A stretch of 64,000 nucleotides of DNA from Oopsacas minuta. Taxonomy: Eukaryota; Porifera; Hexactinellida; Lyssacinosida; Leucopsacidae. The stretch's first letter is position 1; every line of letters begins with the position of its first letter. The stretch covers positions 132,735 through 196,734 of the forward strand of contig JAKMXF010000311.1 in the NCBI GenBank assembly GCA_024704765.1, read 5' to 3'. Shown here in pieces: positions 51,453 through 62,842 of this stretch. Under the pieces are notes generated by a model. It did not search any database and was not told where the DNA came from. It was given only the letters and a program-made list of their open reading frames with translations. The translations under genes were made by a program, and so were the position numbers.

Positions 51453-53931
51453 TCAATGTGCTACGTGTACATGTCTCTCTACTAGTACTTTTGATTTATT
51501 ACTTCTACTCGGTGCTATGTTTGTACGTTTCCCAGTTTGTATGTAAATCGGATTGGTTGGTTCTTTCGTTTTAGTGATTGGCTGAGGATTTGTGTTTGCT
51601 GTTTTCTTCTGTGACTTTGCAATTGGTATATATGCACTTTGTGTTGTACTAGGAGGTTCAGGGATAATCGGGGGATCAGGAGGGATTGGTTCCAGGTCGA
51701 TGTGTTGATTGGAGGGTGGTACTATGTCCTGTGGTTGGAACATGGTCATAGCTTCCATACTGAGTGCACATACTCCACGCATAAATGCTTTTTTCATTGT
51801 TTCCTCGTATGTTTCACGGTCTCGTGTTAATACCTTTACTTCTTCACGAGCCTCATGGAGTGCATTCTCAGCTTCTGCTACCTTTAGCTCATAATCTGCT
51901 GTAAGATGAGTACAGACCTGGTGGAGAGGAAGCGTTAAAGATTAGATATCATAAAATACAAATGACGTCAAAATAAGGGAAGTGTTTCCAATCTTTGGGA
52001 CCATGGATATACATTGCTATTTTCAATGGACGTATTCTGTATTCGAAATCGTGTTTTTACAAACAGTTATTATACTTTACCCGAGTTTTCGCCTCTCGTC
52101 CATGTAAAAATGATCAAAATCCCAGAGTTAAGGTGTTTCCCTCGGCACCTTTGCCTCTTACTACCATGCAATAAGGTTTTTGTCAAGTTTCGGCGGACAT
52201 TAGCCTCAAAACAAATTTCCATATTTCCTAATATACTAAAGCTAACCTGTTGTGCCCTTGCTTGACACGCCCTCTCAATCCTAGCCTTCCATCTCCCAAC
52301 AATCAAAGACCTCCATCCTTCCCAACTCCTCCTCTTCATTCGTCTAACATTACACTGTTCTGCTAATCTAACCTTCAATGCCATACCTCTAGCCTCTGCT
52401 AAACGCTCCCTCCATAAGCCCCAGTACTTCCTAGCGTTACACACGTGACGTACTTTACTCAAAGAACGTGTTATACTCTCTAATGCTTGGTTACGGTGGG
52501 ATAAAGACATCTCATATCGAGTGACTAATTCACGCATAGATTCTAGTTCTCTTTGTAAACTGTTTACTTCGAATGCTCGCTCTTCTCTTGTCCTGTTAAT
52601 TGAGTCACGGACTTTAGCATTAAGTCGTGTTTGTATTTGTTGTACTTCTGCTAGAGTGTTGCGTTTGAAATTACCAGTCCATTCATCAATAAAGTCATCT
52701 GCGGAAATATGTATGGTAAACTCCCGTTACATCGAAGGATTAATTGATTAATATAGTACCAAACCGTCAAAAGCTTTATATCATAAATTTTATCATCAGT
52801 TACTTATAGGAATTATATCAAAATAATTATCGCAGTATCGATATAAACCGAAGTTGATTGTAATAGTAATATTATATAGAGTAGAACTCGGATATGTCGT
52901 TCTCCTCGGCAAGCCGTAAAAGTGCATAATAAACGAGTTAAACTGGAACATCTACGTATACCAATTTACATCACAGAAAATGGTCATAGTTGCCTTCTGA
53001 AATCATGGCTAGCCGAATGTATGCCAAAAAGCGCGATTTATCGTTATTTTAACTTGTATATAATAAACTCACTGATTCTATATAGCTCTATAGCATCTGT
53101 AGATAATTCATTGTTTACATTCTTCCTAACAGGGAAACCATCATAAACAAACTCCGTTACGTCATCAGTATTTGTCTGTAATACACGATGTTTAGGAATT
53201 GTATCTGTTTGGTATTTTGGTTCTTTTGAGAGTTCATCTAAGTCTAATGATAAATCTATGAGATCTGATTCCATATGGAATTGGGTAGCAGGTTTGGGAA
53301 TAGGTTCTGGAGCTATCTCGGATGGTAATGGGATGATAGAGGGTACTTGTCTATGGAGATGTATCTCTGAAGAGTGATCTGTCGGAATAGAAAGAAAAAC
53401 TATTTCAAATTTCGATAAACCGTATATCTCTGGATAAGCGTCCCGGTACATATTAATTTCATGAAGCATTTTTTAGCCTATTTCCCATGTTTGAAAATAC
53501 TAAAATGTTTGGAAACGAATAATCCTGAGTGGCTGAGACGAAAATTCATCTCCAGAGAATGGAATGGTCTCGTTTCCTTAGACCCCTGCCGTGAACTACG
53601 TAGTTCACGCCTCTACAAGGAAATTATAATTCTTCGAAAAATCTAAAGGAAGTAACACAACTTTACACAGGAAATTTGTACAAATAATTTTCATACATTA
53701 GAATTGTATTCCACACTAGTATTTACCAGGTTGCTTCTTGAGTGGACTCATTATAACTGTTTCAGTTTGTGTACCATAGTTACTATTAAGAGGCGTTGGA
53801 ATGTGTGGAGCTATGAGAGTATGTTTTAACAGTTCCTCATACTCCTCTCTGAATGTAGTAGACACAGAACTACCTTTACTCTCATCCAATATTGGTATAG
53901 ACATGTTCATATCTTCTAGGCTACTATCCAT
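51453..53931 (-). CDS. POC5: Centrosomal protein POC5, 4 exons
   Basis: Exons 53931-53727, 53378-53073, 52698-52247 and 51917-51453 join in frame (phases 1, 1, 0) to 475 residues (human 575). The start, with SSVSTTFREEYEELLKHT, matches the N-terminus of human POC5. The middle exon has the coiled coil and Sfi1-type centrin-binding helices (YWGLWRERLAEARG, RRSWEGWRSLIVGRWK, ARIERACQARAQ). The last exon holds the near-invariant MKKAFMRGVCALSMEAM, then a Pro-rich tail. POC5 binds centrin in the distal lumen of centrioles and is needed to complete centriole elongation and for cilia. Together with ODAD2 it shows that this organism builds cilia. The introns are short (329-374 bp), and intron 2 carries repeat fragments. 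Confidence 0.92.
52715..52900. repeat. Pogo-like terminal fragments in POC5 intron 2
   Basis: GTAAACTCCCGTTACATCGA at 52719, AATAATTATCGCAGTATCGA near 52822 and AGTAGAACTCGGATATGTCG near 52882 match ends or cores of the window's MITE families. They seem to be two overlapping, decayed insertions. Confidence 0.5.
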
Positions 53932-54579
53932 TAGCTAAAGTTGTATATTATGGGTAATTTAATGGATATTTTCATACGTGAAGTTGCAGCGGTTCGTTCT
54001 TAAATTTTCAAAACAGAAAAACCAAGCCTAGACATTGCGAAGGCAGTCAAACATTAGAATCACAGAGCTGAACTATAAACGAAAGGGAATAACAGAAAGG
54101 CAATAAATGAATCAAACTACCATATTTGCGCCATAACACTTCGAGTTTGTCTAATGGATATTTTGCATTATTTCTATAGCCATATTATTAGCATTTATTG
54201 GTTTTCTAGCCCAAGTGAAGCGGGAAATTGCAAATGCACCGAGATCATTCGGTTTCCTAGGCAATTTAGGACAGCTCTTGTTTGGTTATTTTGGCCTATC
54301 CAATCGGAAGGTGAATAATATCGATCGCTGATATTGACATATGAATATTCATATTAAACTATCAAGGACTTTCGATATTTGTTGAGGAACTATAGCATAT
54401 ATATTACACAGATTCCTAGTATACATAATCAATATATACAATCCAATAACAATCTCTAGATAAATATTTGTAAAATAACAAATACAATAAATGAAAATTA
54501 GAAAAGTAGAGTGCAGGTAAAAAGAAATTTGTACTTTTTAGACTTTTTCTAGATGAAGAACCCATCAATCCATTTTTGA
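53932..54579. other. Gap between neurofibromin and POC5
   Basis: No gene, element or RNA is recognised. It must contain the neurofibromin 3' UTR and the POC5 promoter. Confidence 0.4.
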
Positions 54580-57500
54580 CTACAGACTGTTTTTGGTTCG
54601 ATTGTCGAAATCAAATTCAGGTTCTAGTAAATGTATTTTTGTATTCGTGTTATATTTCTCTGATTTTCGCCGATGTGGGTCTCCTTTGGCAGAAGACCTA
54701 GTACTGTAATTGATAGGAGAATCTGGACTATGGAAACAGGGTAATAGTTCGCTTTCACTTCGCTGTTTCTTAGAAACCCAAGATTTCTTATGCAGTTGGA
54801 CCTGTTTTATAATAGATTTAATATAATTGGATATTCGTAGTGCTTGTTCTATCTGATCGCATGACCATTGGTCTTGAAATGGACTGATGAATTTCAAAGC
54901 ATTTTCAAAGCCGATTGCTTCCATCTTGGGGGCTACATCTTGGTTGTCACCACTACAACGTATAGAAGATACTAATAAACTTTGGACAGCTGATTGAGTT
55001 GCACGATCGTTGTTATGTGATAGAAGTGCTAATATTTTCGGTTTTATTAAAGGTTCTATATCGGAAAAATAGCATTTGAATGTTTGTTTCGCTTCGGCCA
55101 ATGTCTCGATGATATTTTTAGAACTAATATCATCATAGTTGTGGATAATATGAAGACTTAGTATGAAGAATATTAAAGTTTGAGAATTTGGATCTTTTAT
55201 CAAATCTGGATGTACAATACAATCTTTTGTTTGTAGCAAAAATGTATTCAGTCTTTCGTCCCAGTTTTTTGTAGTGTAAGTTGAGAAAACACTTCTAGGA
55301 TTCGATTTCCTGTTCATCAAAGTCAGGTCAGTTGAAATTTCTGAGAAAGAACGTTTAAAAGAAGAGTCTTCTAATTCGCAATCAATTGAACCACCAGTGG
55401 TTAGCTTTCTCGGTGAAGAAAGGGGCAGTGCGAATGTACTAGGATCATCTCGCGAAAATGAGAATTTAAGTTCGTTATAAGATCGAGGCAATGCCAGTAA
55501 AAATGGGAGATCATCTTGGGTGAAATGTTGTTGCGAATTTACGAAATGGAGAACTGATGTTTTACGGGTTAGAGCGAATAAAGTTGTGATTAAGCTTTCG
55601 ACACGAAGTGAAAGTTCAGCTGTGCGAAAAAGAATACCTTTCATTAGCAAAATTGCCAGACCAAAAGTGAAATTTTCATCAAGGAATATACCCGTGTTAC
55701 AATCAAGATTATGGAAATCCAATTCGAATAATTTGCGAATCTTCCTCATGTATTGGACAAAATTGAGTTCGCCTATAATATCATGGTAGCGCAGAACCTG
55801 TAGATTAGCTTCTAACAGTACTAAAGCAGCTGAATACAATGCATAGTTACCAAGTCTCAAGATAAGAATGGCGAACCAACTAATGTGTTTTAGTAACGTA
55901 GATTCAGGGAGTATCTTAGGCTGTAGTTTTGCAAGGCATATGAGTATTGCCTCCATTAATAAGCTATTTTCTGCTGGACTCTGTAGACAATGCATAAAGC
56001 TGGACATTATTAATGATAATTTTTCGTCACCAACATTTTCAGCTAAAGTACCGAGCACTATGAATGCTCTAGGCTGTAAGGCTGGATTTTGACTGAACGC
56101 AAAGCTCTCTACTATATCTACCCAACGATTCAACCAAATGAAGGAAGGATTTGAAGCAGTGCATACTTCTAAAATTTCGTACAAATCGTCTACAATAGTT
56201 TGAAGTGATGTCAAATTTGTTTGATCGTGTTTAGGTAGTGTCCAATTGGATTGAGATGGTAGAAATGCAACCTCAGCGCACGAAAGACTACCTTGTATAT
56301 TGAAAAGAAGATAGAATTTCTGCAAGGACATATCTCCAACTTTTGATTGAAGGATTTTCCTAGCTGGGTCGCTCATACCTTTGAATGTACACATAGCCTG
56401 ATAGCAGTTTGTCAATAGGCCATGCACAGAGGCACGAAGCATTGGTGGTCCACGGCCAAACACCATTGTAATGACATGGAAAAGCTCTGGGATATGTTTC
56501 TCAGCATTCAGCCTATTTTGAAACGAAAGCATTAGAAGAAACCGTGTGATAACAGCCAATTCGTTCCATAGAATATGATGTTCAAGTATAGGCGAAAGGT
56601 CACCGCATGTTTTCTGCAATACGGTCAAAACACGTTTAATAATCCGCTCACTTACAGTTTGACTGTTAGCTGATGCAAGTGTCACAACAGAATCAGAGAT
56701 AATATAAGTCAAACGACTGTCTAAACCATTAGCAGTGCTTACACGGATAAATAAGTCGAGTATGTTATCGATAAGACCTTGCATGTGACCCAAACGACCC
56801 CATATCTTTGCCTGTATAGTAGGATACATATTAGTCTCCTTGAAAGTCAACTCATTCAAAAGACTTTCGATAATTACATTTGTTCTCTGATGATCAGCGT
56901 ATTTAGTGAGGTTGTCAAGCCAAGGAGCCATGTAAACCAACGATAAATGCTTTCTTGGTGGGTCAGATTTTTGAAAACCATTTATTGCTTCTGTTAAGAA
57001 TTCTAATGTTAAATCTGGCATGTGTTCTGCAATATCTTTGCTAATCTTTTTGATGAAAAGTGTATTATTTTCAGGGATACATATACCCTGTGCTGAATTC
57101 AATTGTCTACCTAGTTCGAATCTGAAAGTGTAAGATAAGACGCAGAGGAGATTATAAGCAGCAAGACGTAAGGATGGATCTGAACTACCTAGATTGAGAA
57201 GAGCGAGGTTGAGTAATGTCCCAGGCAAATCACTTGGTTGTATTTGGCAATAATTCGACTGTCCTAAACCAATGTAAACTGGCTGTTGAAAATCCCATCG
57301 TGATTGCAAGCCACGTAATGCCTTGTATAAGTCTTTAGAATCGGTTTGGAAAACGTAAACCAAAGTTTCGGGACTGGATTGTATTTTAATGGTGCATTGG
57401 TTCCTTTCTTCGATGTAGCTAACATCCTCAATTTCACTTAAGCAATGTATATCATTCAATGGAGCTGAAGTGTAGAAAATCTTAAATTTTTCACTAGAAT

Positions 57501-60500
57501 TAACCCAGAAATTTGTAGAAGTTATTTTTATCGAGTAAGGCAGTTTGTATCCAGAACGTATCACATTCTGAAATACCTGCTGCCCTTGGCAGAGATTTAT
57601 AGTTGATTGTGGTAACCGTAGTTGAGAAATGTCGATATGGTCTGAGAATTTGTTATAGGATTCTATCACAACCCAACGTTTGAAAGATTTAACTTTGTTT
57701 ATTTTTTCTTCAGCGATTAGCCGAATTGAGTTTCTGAAACTTGTACTCACATTGTATAAGTATATGACTTCAAGATTTTGGAATATTTGCGAGGGTACCC
57801 TACCTAACAATTGAATGAGTAGATCTGGACTGAATGTGTTCACGAATTTTGTTTGCGTCAAGTCTATTACAATTTCCCATTTTTCAACATTACAGTGTTT
57901 GCCTTGGAAAAGAAACATGTAAAGGAGATGGTCAATGATTCGATGTTGTGTGAAAAATGCACTATTGGTGACCTTTCTAGTAATAAGATAGAATACCATG
58001 TTATTTGCTCGAGAGAGTCCATGTTGGTATAACACATCAGCTGTTTGTAATTCTTTAAGGAACTCGTAGTCAATTTTATCTGCCAAATTTCGCAGCATTT
58101 CATTAGGAATTAACATGGTTGAAGGCCTTAAGTATGTGTGTGGATTTTTAGATTGCTCCGGAGGCCCTAAGTGTGCAAGTTGCGTAACAAGGGTATGGAG
58201 AGTTTTCCTGGAAACTGAGAAGTATGAAAGACGGCTGATGTGCTCACTCACGTCAGACTCAAGTTCCCACAACAACGAATGCAATAGGAATGAATCTTGT
58301 TCCTTAATAACAGAATTGACTTCTCTCAGATTATTGAAATTATCTGGACCCATCATGGATATATTCAAATTAAACTCCACAACTAAAGGGAAATTTTCTT
58401 CAAGGAATGGATTAACATACGTCATGTCGTGAGTTGGATTTTGTCTGAACAGTTGTTTGTTGGCTAAATTCTGAAGAATTTTCGAAAGCATTGTTAACCC
58501 GCGTGTGATATTCGGCTGTAAATGTATTTCACTGATTAGCCCTTTAGATTGTGGACTTACTATTGCCGGGTTAATGAAGCGTAGAAAAATCGCAATAGCG
58601 ACAGCAACATTCGCGAAATCTGGGAATTTCGAATGAACAACCTGGAATAGGATAAAACACATAGTACGAATCTGTTGAGCGATGGAACCAAGCGATGTCC
58701 GTATGGTATCGAAGAACTGCTTCGCAAGCTTAAGTAACCGCGTTTTAGTCAATTCGGGTGTTTGTAGAGATTCACCTATTGAGCCTCTATGTGTAACTTT
58801 ATCAAACTGCAGATCGCCATTATCTGGGTTACATACTTCTATAACTAACGGCTTAATAACATCCTCTAGGAACTGATTGCCGAAAATATTCAAAACTGTA
58901 CGCAGGATTTTCGTCGTGATGTTGTTGCTACGCATGAAGGTGTCACGTGTCGCAAAGTTAAGTTTATCAATCTCACGCGTGAAAATTATCGTGAATAGAT
59001 ATGATAGTTTATTCTTCGCATCGAATATAACCACAAGTACGCTTGCGAGATCCTCAAGGTGTGAAAATGGTGTAACATCCAGCAGTGCATTAAGAATTGG
59101 GTAGTCGCCATTAGGTAGAGGGGTAACCACGAGATCTAGTATAGTTTCGTAGTGTATTTTCTTCGCAGAATCGGAAAGCTCTTCAAACATCCCACCACGC
59201 TGTTGTAATAGATTTGTTAGTACTTCCATAAAGCTTGTACGAATCAATGTATTTTCATGGTAACCTAATCCTATAGTGTGTTGTAGACCGTATTGAACAT
59301 TTGCTGACAAGAGATTCGTTATTGATTTAATACTGAGGGATCTTAAAAGTGAGAAATGACGCTGTTCTTGCGCTTCTAAAGGCGGGTGTCCATCCGATGC
59401 AGGCATATCACATAGTTTTAACTGGTTCATGAATTGGTTGAAATATTTCCGGAAAAGTTTCGATTTCATCTCGCTGACATTCTCATAATCATGGTTTTCA
59501 ATATGTAAAGGCAAACCTTCTGTGACGGCGACAATGGCTTTCAAACAAGTTTCGTCTAACTGTCGGTAATCAGAAATATTCACATCAAATGTTAAAGTAT
59601 GTCTAGTATGATCACCCATCATCCATTGCGATAAATTCTCCATTATTGAGTTCCTGAATTTCAATTCTTGACGGATGTAAAGTTCATTTCTACATTCCAT
59701 CATTTTAATGATAACTTTACAAAGTTGGATTCGCATTGTGACTGTACGTTGATGTGTGATGGACATTGCGGCTGAATATTTGAAATAAATCTCGATAATT
59801 GGATCGATTTTAAACTGGTATAGTTTTTCTCGACTATGAAGTGTCTTTGTTTCAAGAATTCGTTCGATAATTGTCATTGTCGAAGATACAAACCTAGAAT
59901 TTTCCTCAGAAACTTTCAAATCTGAACCATAAAAAGTGGCATGAGCAGTGTGCGTTGCTGTTGAAAGTTCACGCGACAGGAAACTATGAATAATTGAAGA
60001 GAGTATACTGTAAAATGCTGGATTTAATTCGTTGCCTAACAACTGGAGAATAATTTGAATAATTTGTATCTGAATATTATCTTTATCGTCGAACAAACAT
60101 TTTACGAGGCTTCGAATGAAGAACTCACCTTGATCATCGAAAGACTCTTCCTCTGGCTGTCCATCTTCAAATTGACCTAACCGTAGGGATTTAATGGAAC
60201 GATTACCATCACTTGTCCGGGAAAAACTATTCGAGCGTGTGCGATGTAAATCGTCTTTACCAACAAATGAGAGCATTGGAGTTGATTCGGATTTTGTAAC
60301 TCTTTGTGAAGAAGGAGCTGCTTCGTATGTAGTTGAGTGCATTTTAACGCCACCTAATGCAGCAAGAAAGCCGGAAATATTATGCCATTCTACAAGATTA
60401 GAATCCGAATTACCAGAAGAAGTTGGAAACAATACAGGCTGACATACAGATGACATCCCTGATACCGAAATTGATTTAAAATGTGCACGTTCACGACCAC

Positions 60501-62841
60501 GGCCAGGTAAGGTGCCTGTTGAGTAGCCAAGAGTTGAATTATAGTCGTTTGGTACAATTCCAGGACATATCCTTTCGAACAGTGCAGCCCATCTATAGTA
60601 GACTAAGTTCCAAGCATGGCTAGTGCCTTGTGAAGCTTTTATACACCTTAATCGATGCCAAATCTTTTTCTGGGGGGAAAGACGGCCAACATGTTTTTCC
60701 TTGGCGAATTCGATGAATTCTTGGTAAATATTCAAATTTTCTAGGTCGATAATCGTTGGTATATGGCCTTCAATGACTGATTGTACTTCACGACAAAGAT
60801 ACTGGAAACAGGCAGCAGATTGAGTGACTGTATCTACGTCTTTGTTAGAAAGCAAACAGAGAAGAGCTGATTCAAGGATCACATGACTTTTCTGAGCTAA
60901 AGCAATTACATTTTGATAGGCTAAAGATACGTCATCCTTATGTTGAGCAAAGAAATCGCTCCTAGACTGTAGAATAGCATTCAGTAGCTGGAGTAGCGCT
61001 ATATTACGTGGATTACACAATCTTGAGCATATGATATATATAATGTACGAGTCTACCTCCCAGAAGAATGTTACTATATCGTGCGGATACCATTCTTCGA
61101 TCAGTTTAGGGGAGTGCAGCGCTAATAACGCTTCACTGGCATCTTCACCTAATTCAGGCTGGGCTTCGTAATCGATGAGAAGAGCTATTGCAAGGATTGT
61201 GAGTTTAATCTCTTCACGGTATTCCTCGTTAATTTCCGTTGTTTGCACGAATATTCTAGGATGGATTTTACATACACGAACTAACCATTGTATAAGTTTA
61301 AGTGAAAGTTCAAAAGTCTTTTTGTCGATGTAGAAATCTGAATTTTTTGTATGTAGAGAAGTGAATGACGAACAAACTGAGAAACTATCAAAGGCCATGT
61401 CAATTTCATCCAATGGCACTATGGATGAAGATTTTATAGTACTAGCGAATAGATTACGGAGGATAGTGCCTAGGGAATATAGGATGCTAATATTTTCCCA
61501 TAAAGCACTATCTGGTTTGGTATTCAAATCGTTGACAATTGTATAACAGGTTTTTACTAAAATAATTTGTAGATAAGGTGTGCTGACGCATGCAAGGCAG
61601 TTTGTTTGGAAATCCAATTGTTTTGATTGGATGTAATATAAAGCGACGCAATATTCTACTACCATAACCTCTGGGAAATATTGGGGATTTTTCAAGAAAA
61701 GTTCTTGTAAAACCAAAATATATTTGTGTAGATATTCGAGGTATATTTTCGATATACAGTTATCCCGTATCAGAGCGTACACACGACAAAAATCAACCCA
61801 GCAGCGAGCGGCTCTCACAACTAACGCAGTTTTATTTTTTAGGTTCGCAGGGTCGTTGATAAACTTGAACATATGTAGGATAAATGAGTCAAGGCCTCGA
61901 GTCTCTTTCATGGGATAAGAATTACGATTTAAAATTTTTTCTAAGACAGACGGTCGTAGGAGTAATAGAAGATTCTGTAAGGCCCAAAATTGTTCGCGTT
62001 TTTTCCCAGAATCGGTGTGCGAATCGAGGATTTTGTAAAGATGTGCGATAGTCTCTTTCAGATTAGTTTTATCATCGAAAACAACGCTTGGGTAACGTTC
62101 TATTAAATTGAAGAGTACAGTTTCAAGTGAAGAAGCTACTGAGCTGAAAATCATCCTCTGTTTTGAATTTTTCAGTTTCATAAAAGATGAATCAATCAGA
62201 CATTTCAAAATCGAGTTTACGTCAGCTGGAGACACTTGTATGTATTGTATAAAGCGTAGTTGGTCACTTTCCAGTGGTCGCTCTTGGATAACCTGGTGTA
62301 AGGTTTTCACCCAAAAGTCATGCACACAGCTAAAATTATAATTTGAAAGGTAACATATGACCAAACCAGCTTTGTCCCTTACCTCTGTACTGAACTCATT
62401 ATTTACTGATATCTCAGCCACGTGTGGTAAAACGTTTTGGATCGCGGCGAAATCTTTTGCGAATAGGTCGAATGATTTTAGAACGTCGAGACATTTCGCG
62501 ATTGTGTCCAGGAGTAAAAGATGCGAAAGATTTTTCTTATCGACTAGGAGAATATCACTTAGCATCCCACCAAGTGTATATATAATTTTCGCAAAATCAA
62601 ATTCGCACAGTGAAATAATCGTGGAGACTGTACACTCGAGGTTAGAGAGAATATTCGGACATGGAATATTAGTTCTTGAAATTATGAAAAGATCAGATTT
62701 ATATTTTTCTAAACAAGAGTCAATTAGTTCGGATTTTATCTCGAATGGAGAGAATGGGTTATCTATTGTAGCATGACTTGATCCGTTTCGTATTATCCTA
62801 TCTAACAGATTGTTGGAATCTTGTAAGATAGTAGAACTCAT
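54580..62841 (-). CDS. NF1: Neurofibromin, Ras GTPase-activating protein, coding sequence in one exon
   Basis: A single open frame of 2753 residues from the ATG at 62841 (human 2818-2839). The frame runs 18 codons further up, but a strong acceptor (TTTTGTTTTAG) ends at 62843, so coding most likely starts just inside this exon. Domains: N-terminal HEAT-like region; RasGAP domain (about residues 1190-1470) with HTIGLGYHENTLIRTSF, the arginine finger in DTFMRSNNITTKIL (near 1302) and FLRFINPAIVSP; Sec14-like lipid-binding domain from about 1600 (MVFYLITRKV) with a PH-like partner (PLNDIHCLSEIEDVSYIEE); and long C-terminal HEAT repeats with TLLNLALLNLGSSDPSLRLA and MYPTIQAKIWGRLGHM. It speeds GTP hydrolysis by Ras. 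All catalytic features are present and there is no frameshift. Coding without any intron is exceptional: human NF1 has nearly 60 exons. Confidence 0.97.
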   Translation of the reverse strand: MSSTILQDSNNLLDRIIRNGSSHATIDNPFSPFEIKSELIDSCLEKYKSDLFIISRTNIPCPNILSNLECTVSTIISLCEFDFAKIIYTLGGMLSDILLVDKKNLSHLLLLDTIAKCLDVLKSFDLFAKDFAAIQNVLPHVAEISVNNEFSTEVRDKAGLVICYLSNYNFSCVHDFWVKTLHQVIQERPLESDQLRFIQYIQVSPADVNSILKCLIDSSFMKLKNSKQRMIFSSVASSLETVLFNLIERYPSVVFDDKTNLKETIAHLYKILDSHTDSGKKREQFWALQNLLLLLRPSVLEKILNRNSYPMKETRGLDSFILHMFKFINDPANLKNKTALVVRAARCWVDFCRVYALIRDNCISKIYLEYLHKYILVLQELFLKNPQYFPEVMVVEYCVALYYIQSKQLDFQTNCLACVSTPYLQIILVKTCYTIVNDLNTKPDSALWENISILYSLGTILRNLFASTIKSSSIVPLDEIDMAFDSFSVCSSFTSLHTKNSDFYIDKKTFELSLKLIQWLVRVCKIHPRIFVQTTEINEEYREEIKLTILAIALLIDYEAQPELGEDASEALLALHSPKLIEEWYPHDIVTFFWEVDSYIIYIICSRLCNPRNIALLQLLNAILQSRSDFFAQHKDDVSLAYQNVIALAQKSHVILESALLCLLSNKDVDTVTQSAACFQYLCREVQSVIEGHIPTIIDLENLNIYQEFIEFAKEKHVGRLSPQKKIWHRLRCIKASQGTSHAWNLVYYRWAALFERICPGIVPNDYNSTLGYSTGTLPGRGRERAHFKSISVSGMSSVCQPVLFPTSSGNSDSNLVEWHNISGFLAALGGVKMHSTTYEAAPSSQRVTKSESTPMLSFVGKDDLHRTRSNSFSRTSDGNRSIKSLRLGQFEDGQPEEESFDDQGEFFIRSLVKCLFDDKDNIQIQIIQIILQLLGNELNPAFYSILSSIIHSFLSRELSTATHTAHATFYGSDLKVSEENSRFVSSTMTIIERILETKTLHSREKLYQFKIDPIIEIYFKYSAAMSITHQRTVTMRIQLCKVIIKMMECRNELYIRQELKFRNSIMENLSQWMMGDHTRHTLTFDVNISDYRQLDETCLKAIVAVTEGLPLHIENHDYENVSEMKSKLFRKYFNQFMNQLKLCDMPASDGHPPLEAQEQRHFSLLRSLSIKSITNLLSANVQYGLQHTIGLGYHENTLIRTSFMEVLTNLLQQRGGMFEELSDSAKKIHYETILDLVVTPLPNGDYPILNALLDVTPFSHLEDLASVLVVIFDAKNKLSYLFTIIFTREIDKLNFATRDTFMRSNNITTKILRTVLNIFGNQFLEDVIKPLVIEVCNPDNGDLQFDKVTHRGSIGESLQTPELTKTRLLKLAKQFFDTIRTSLGSIAQQIRTMCFILFQVVHSKFPDFANVAVAIAIFLRFINPAIVSPQSKGLISEIHLQPNITRGLTMLSKILQNLANKQLFRQNPTHDMTYVNPFLEENFPLVVEFNLNISMMGPDNFNNLREVNSVIKEQDSFLLHSLLWELESDVSEHISRLSYFSVSRKTLHTLVTQLAHLGPPEQSKNPHTYLRPSTMLIPNEMLRNLADKIDYEFLKELQTADVLYQHGLSRANNMVFYLITRKVTNSAFFTQHRIIDHLLYMFLFQGKHCNVEKWEIVIDLTQTKFVNTFSPDLLIQLLGRVPSQIFQNLEVIYLYNVSTSFRNSIRLIAEEKINKVKSFKRWVVIESYNKFSDHIDISQLRLPQSTINLCQGQQVFQNVIRSGYKLPYSIKITSTNFWVNSSEKFKIFYTSAPLNDIHCLSEIEDVSYIEERNQCTIKIQSSPETLVYVFQTDSKDLYKALRGLQSRWDFQQPVYIGLGQSNYCQIQPSDLPGTLLNLALLNLGSSDPSLRLAAYNLLCVLSYTFRFELGRQLNSAQGICIPENNTLFIKKISKDIAEHMPDLTLEFLTEAINGFQKSDPPRKHLSLVYMAPWLDNLTKYADHQRTNVIIESLLNELTFKETNMYPTIQAKIWGRLGHMQGLIDNILDLFIRVSTANGLDSRLTYIISDSVVTLASANSQTVSERIIKRVLTVLQKTCGDLSPILEHHILWNELAVITRFLLMLSFQNRLNAEKHIPELFHVITMVFGRGPPMLRASVHGLLTNCYQAMCTFKGMSDPARKILQSKVGDMSLQKFYLLFNIQGSLSCAEVAFLPSQSNWTLPKHDQTNLTSLQTIVDDLYEILEVCTASNPSFIWLNRWVDIVESFAFSQNPALQPRAFIVLGTLAENVGDEKLSLIMSSFMHCLQSPAENSLLMEAILICLAKLQPKILPESTLLKHISWFAILILRLGNYALYSAALVLLEANLQVLRYHDIIGELNFVQYMRKIRKLFELDFHNLDCNTGIFLDENFTFGLAILLMKGILFRTAELSLRVESLITTLFALTRKTSVLHFVNSQQHFTQDDLPFLLALPRSYNELKFSFSRDDPSTFALPLSSPRKLTTGGSIDCELEDSSFKRSFSEISTDLTLMNRKSNPRSVFSTYTTKNWDERLNTFLLQTKDCIVHPDLIKDPNSQTLIFFILSLHIIHNYDDISSKNIIETLAEAKQTFKCYFSDIEPLIKPKILALLSHNNDRATQSAVQSLLVSSIRCSGDNQDVAPKMEAIGFENALKFISPFQDQWSCDQIEQALRISNYIKSIIKQVQLHKKSWVSKKQRSESELLPCFHSPDSPINYSTRSSAKGDPHRRKSEKYNTNTKIHLLEPEFDFDNRTKNSL

Positions 62842-62842
62842 T

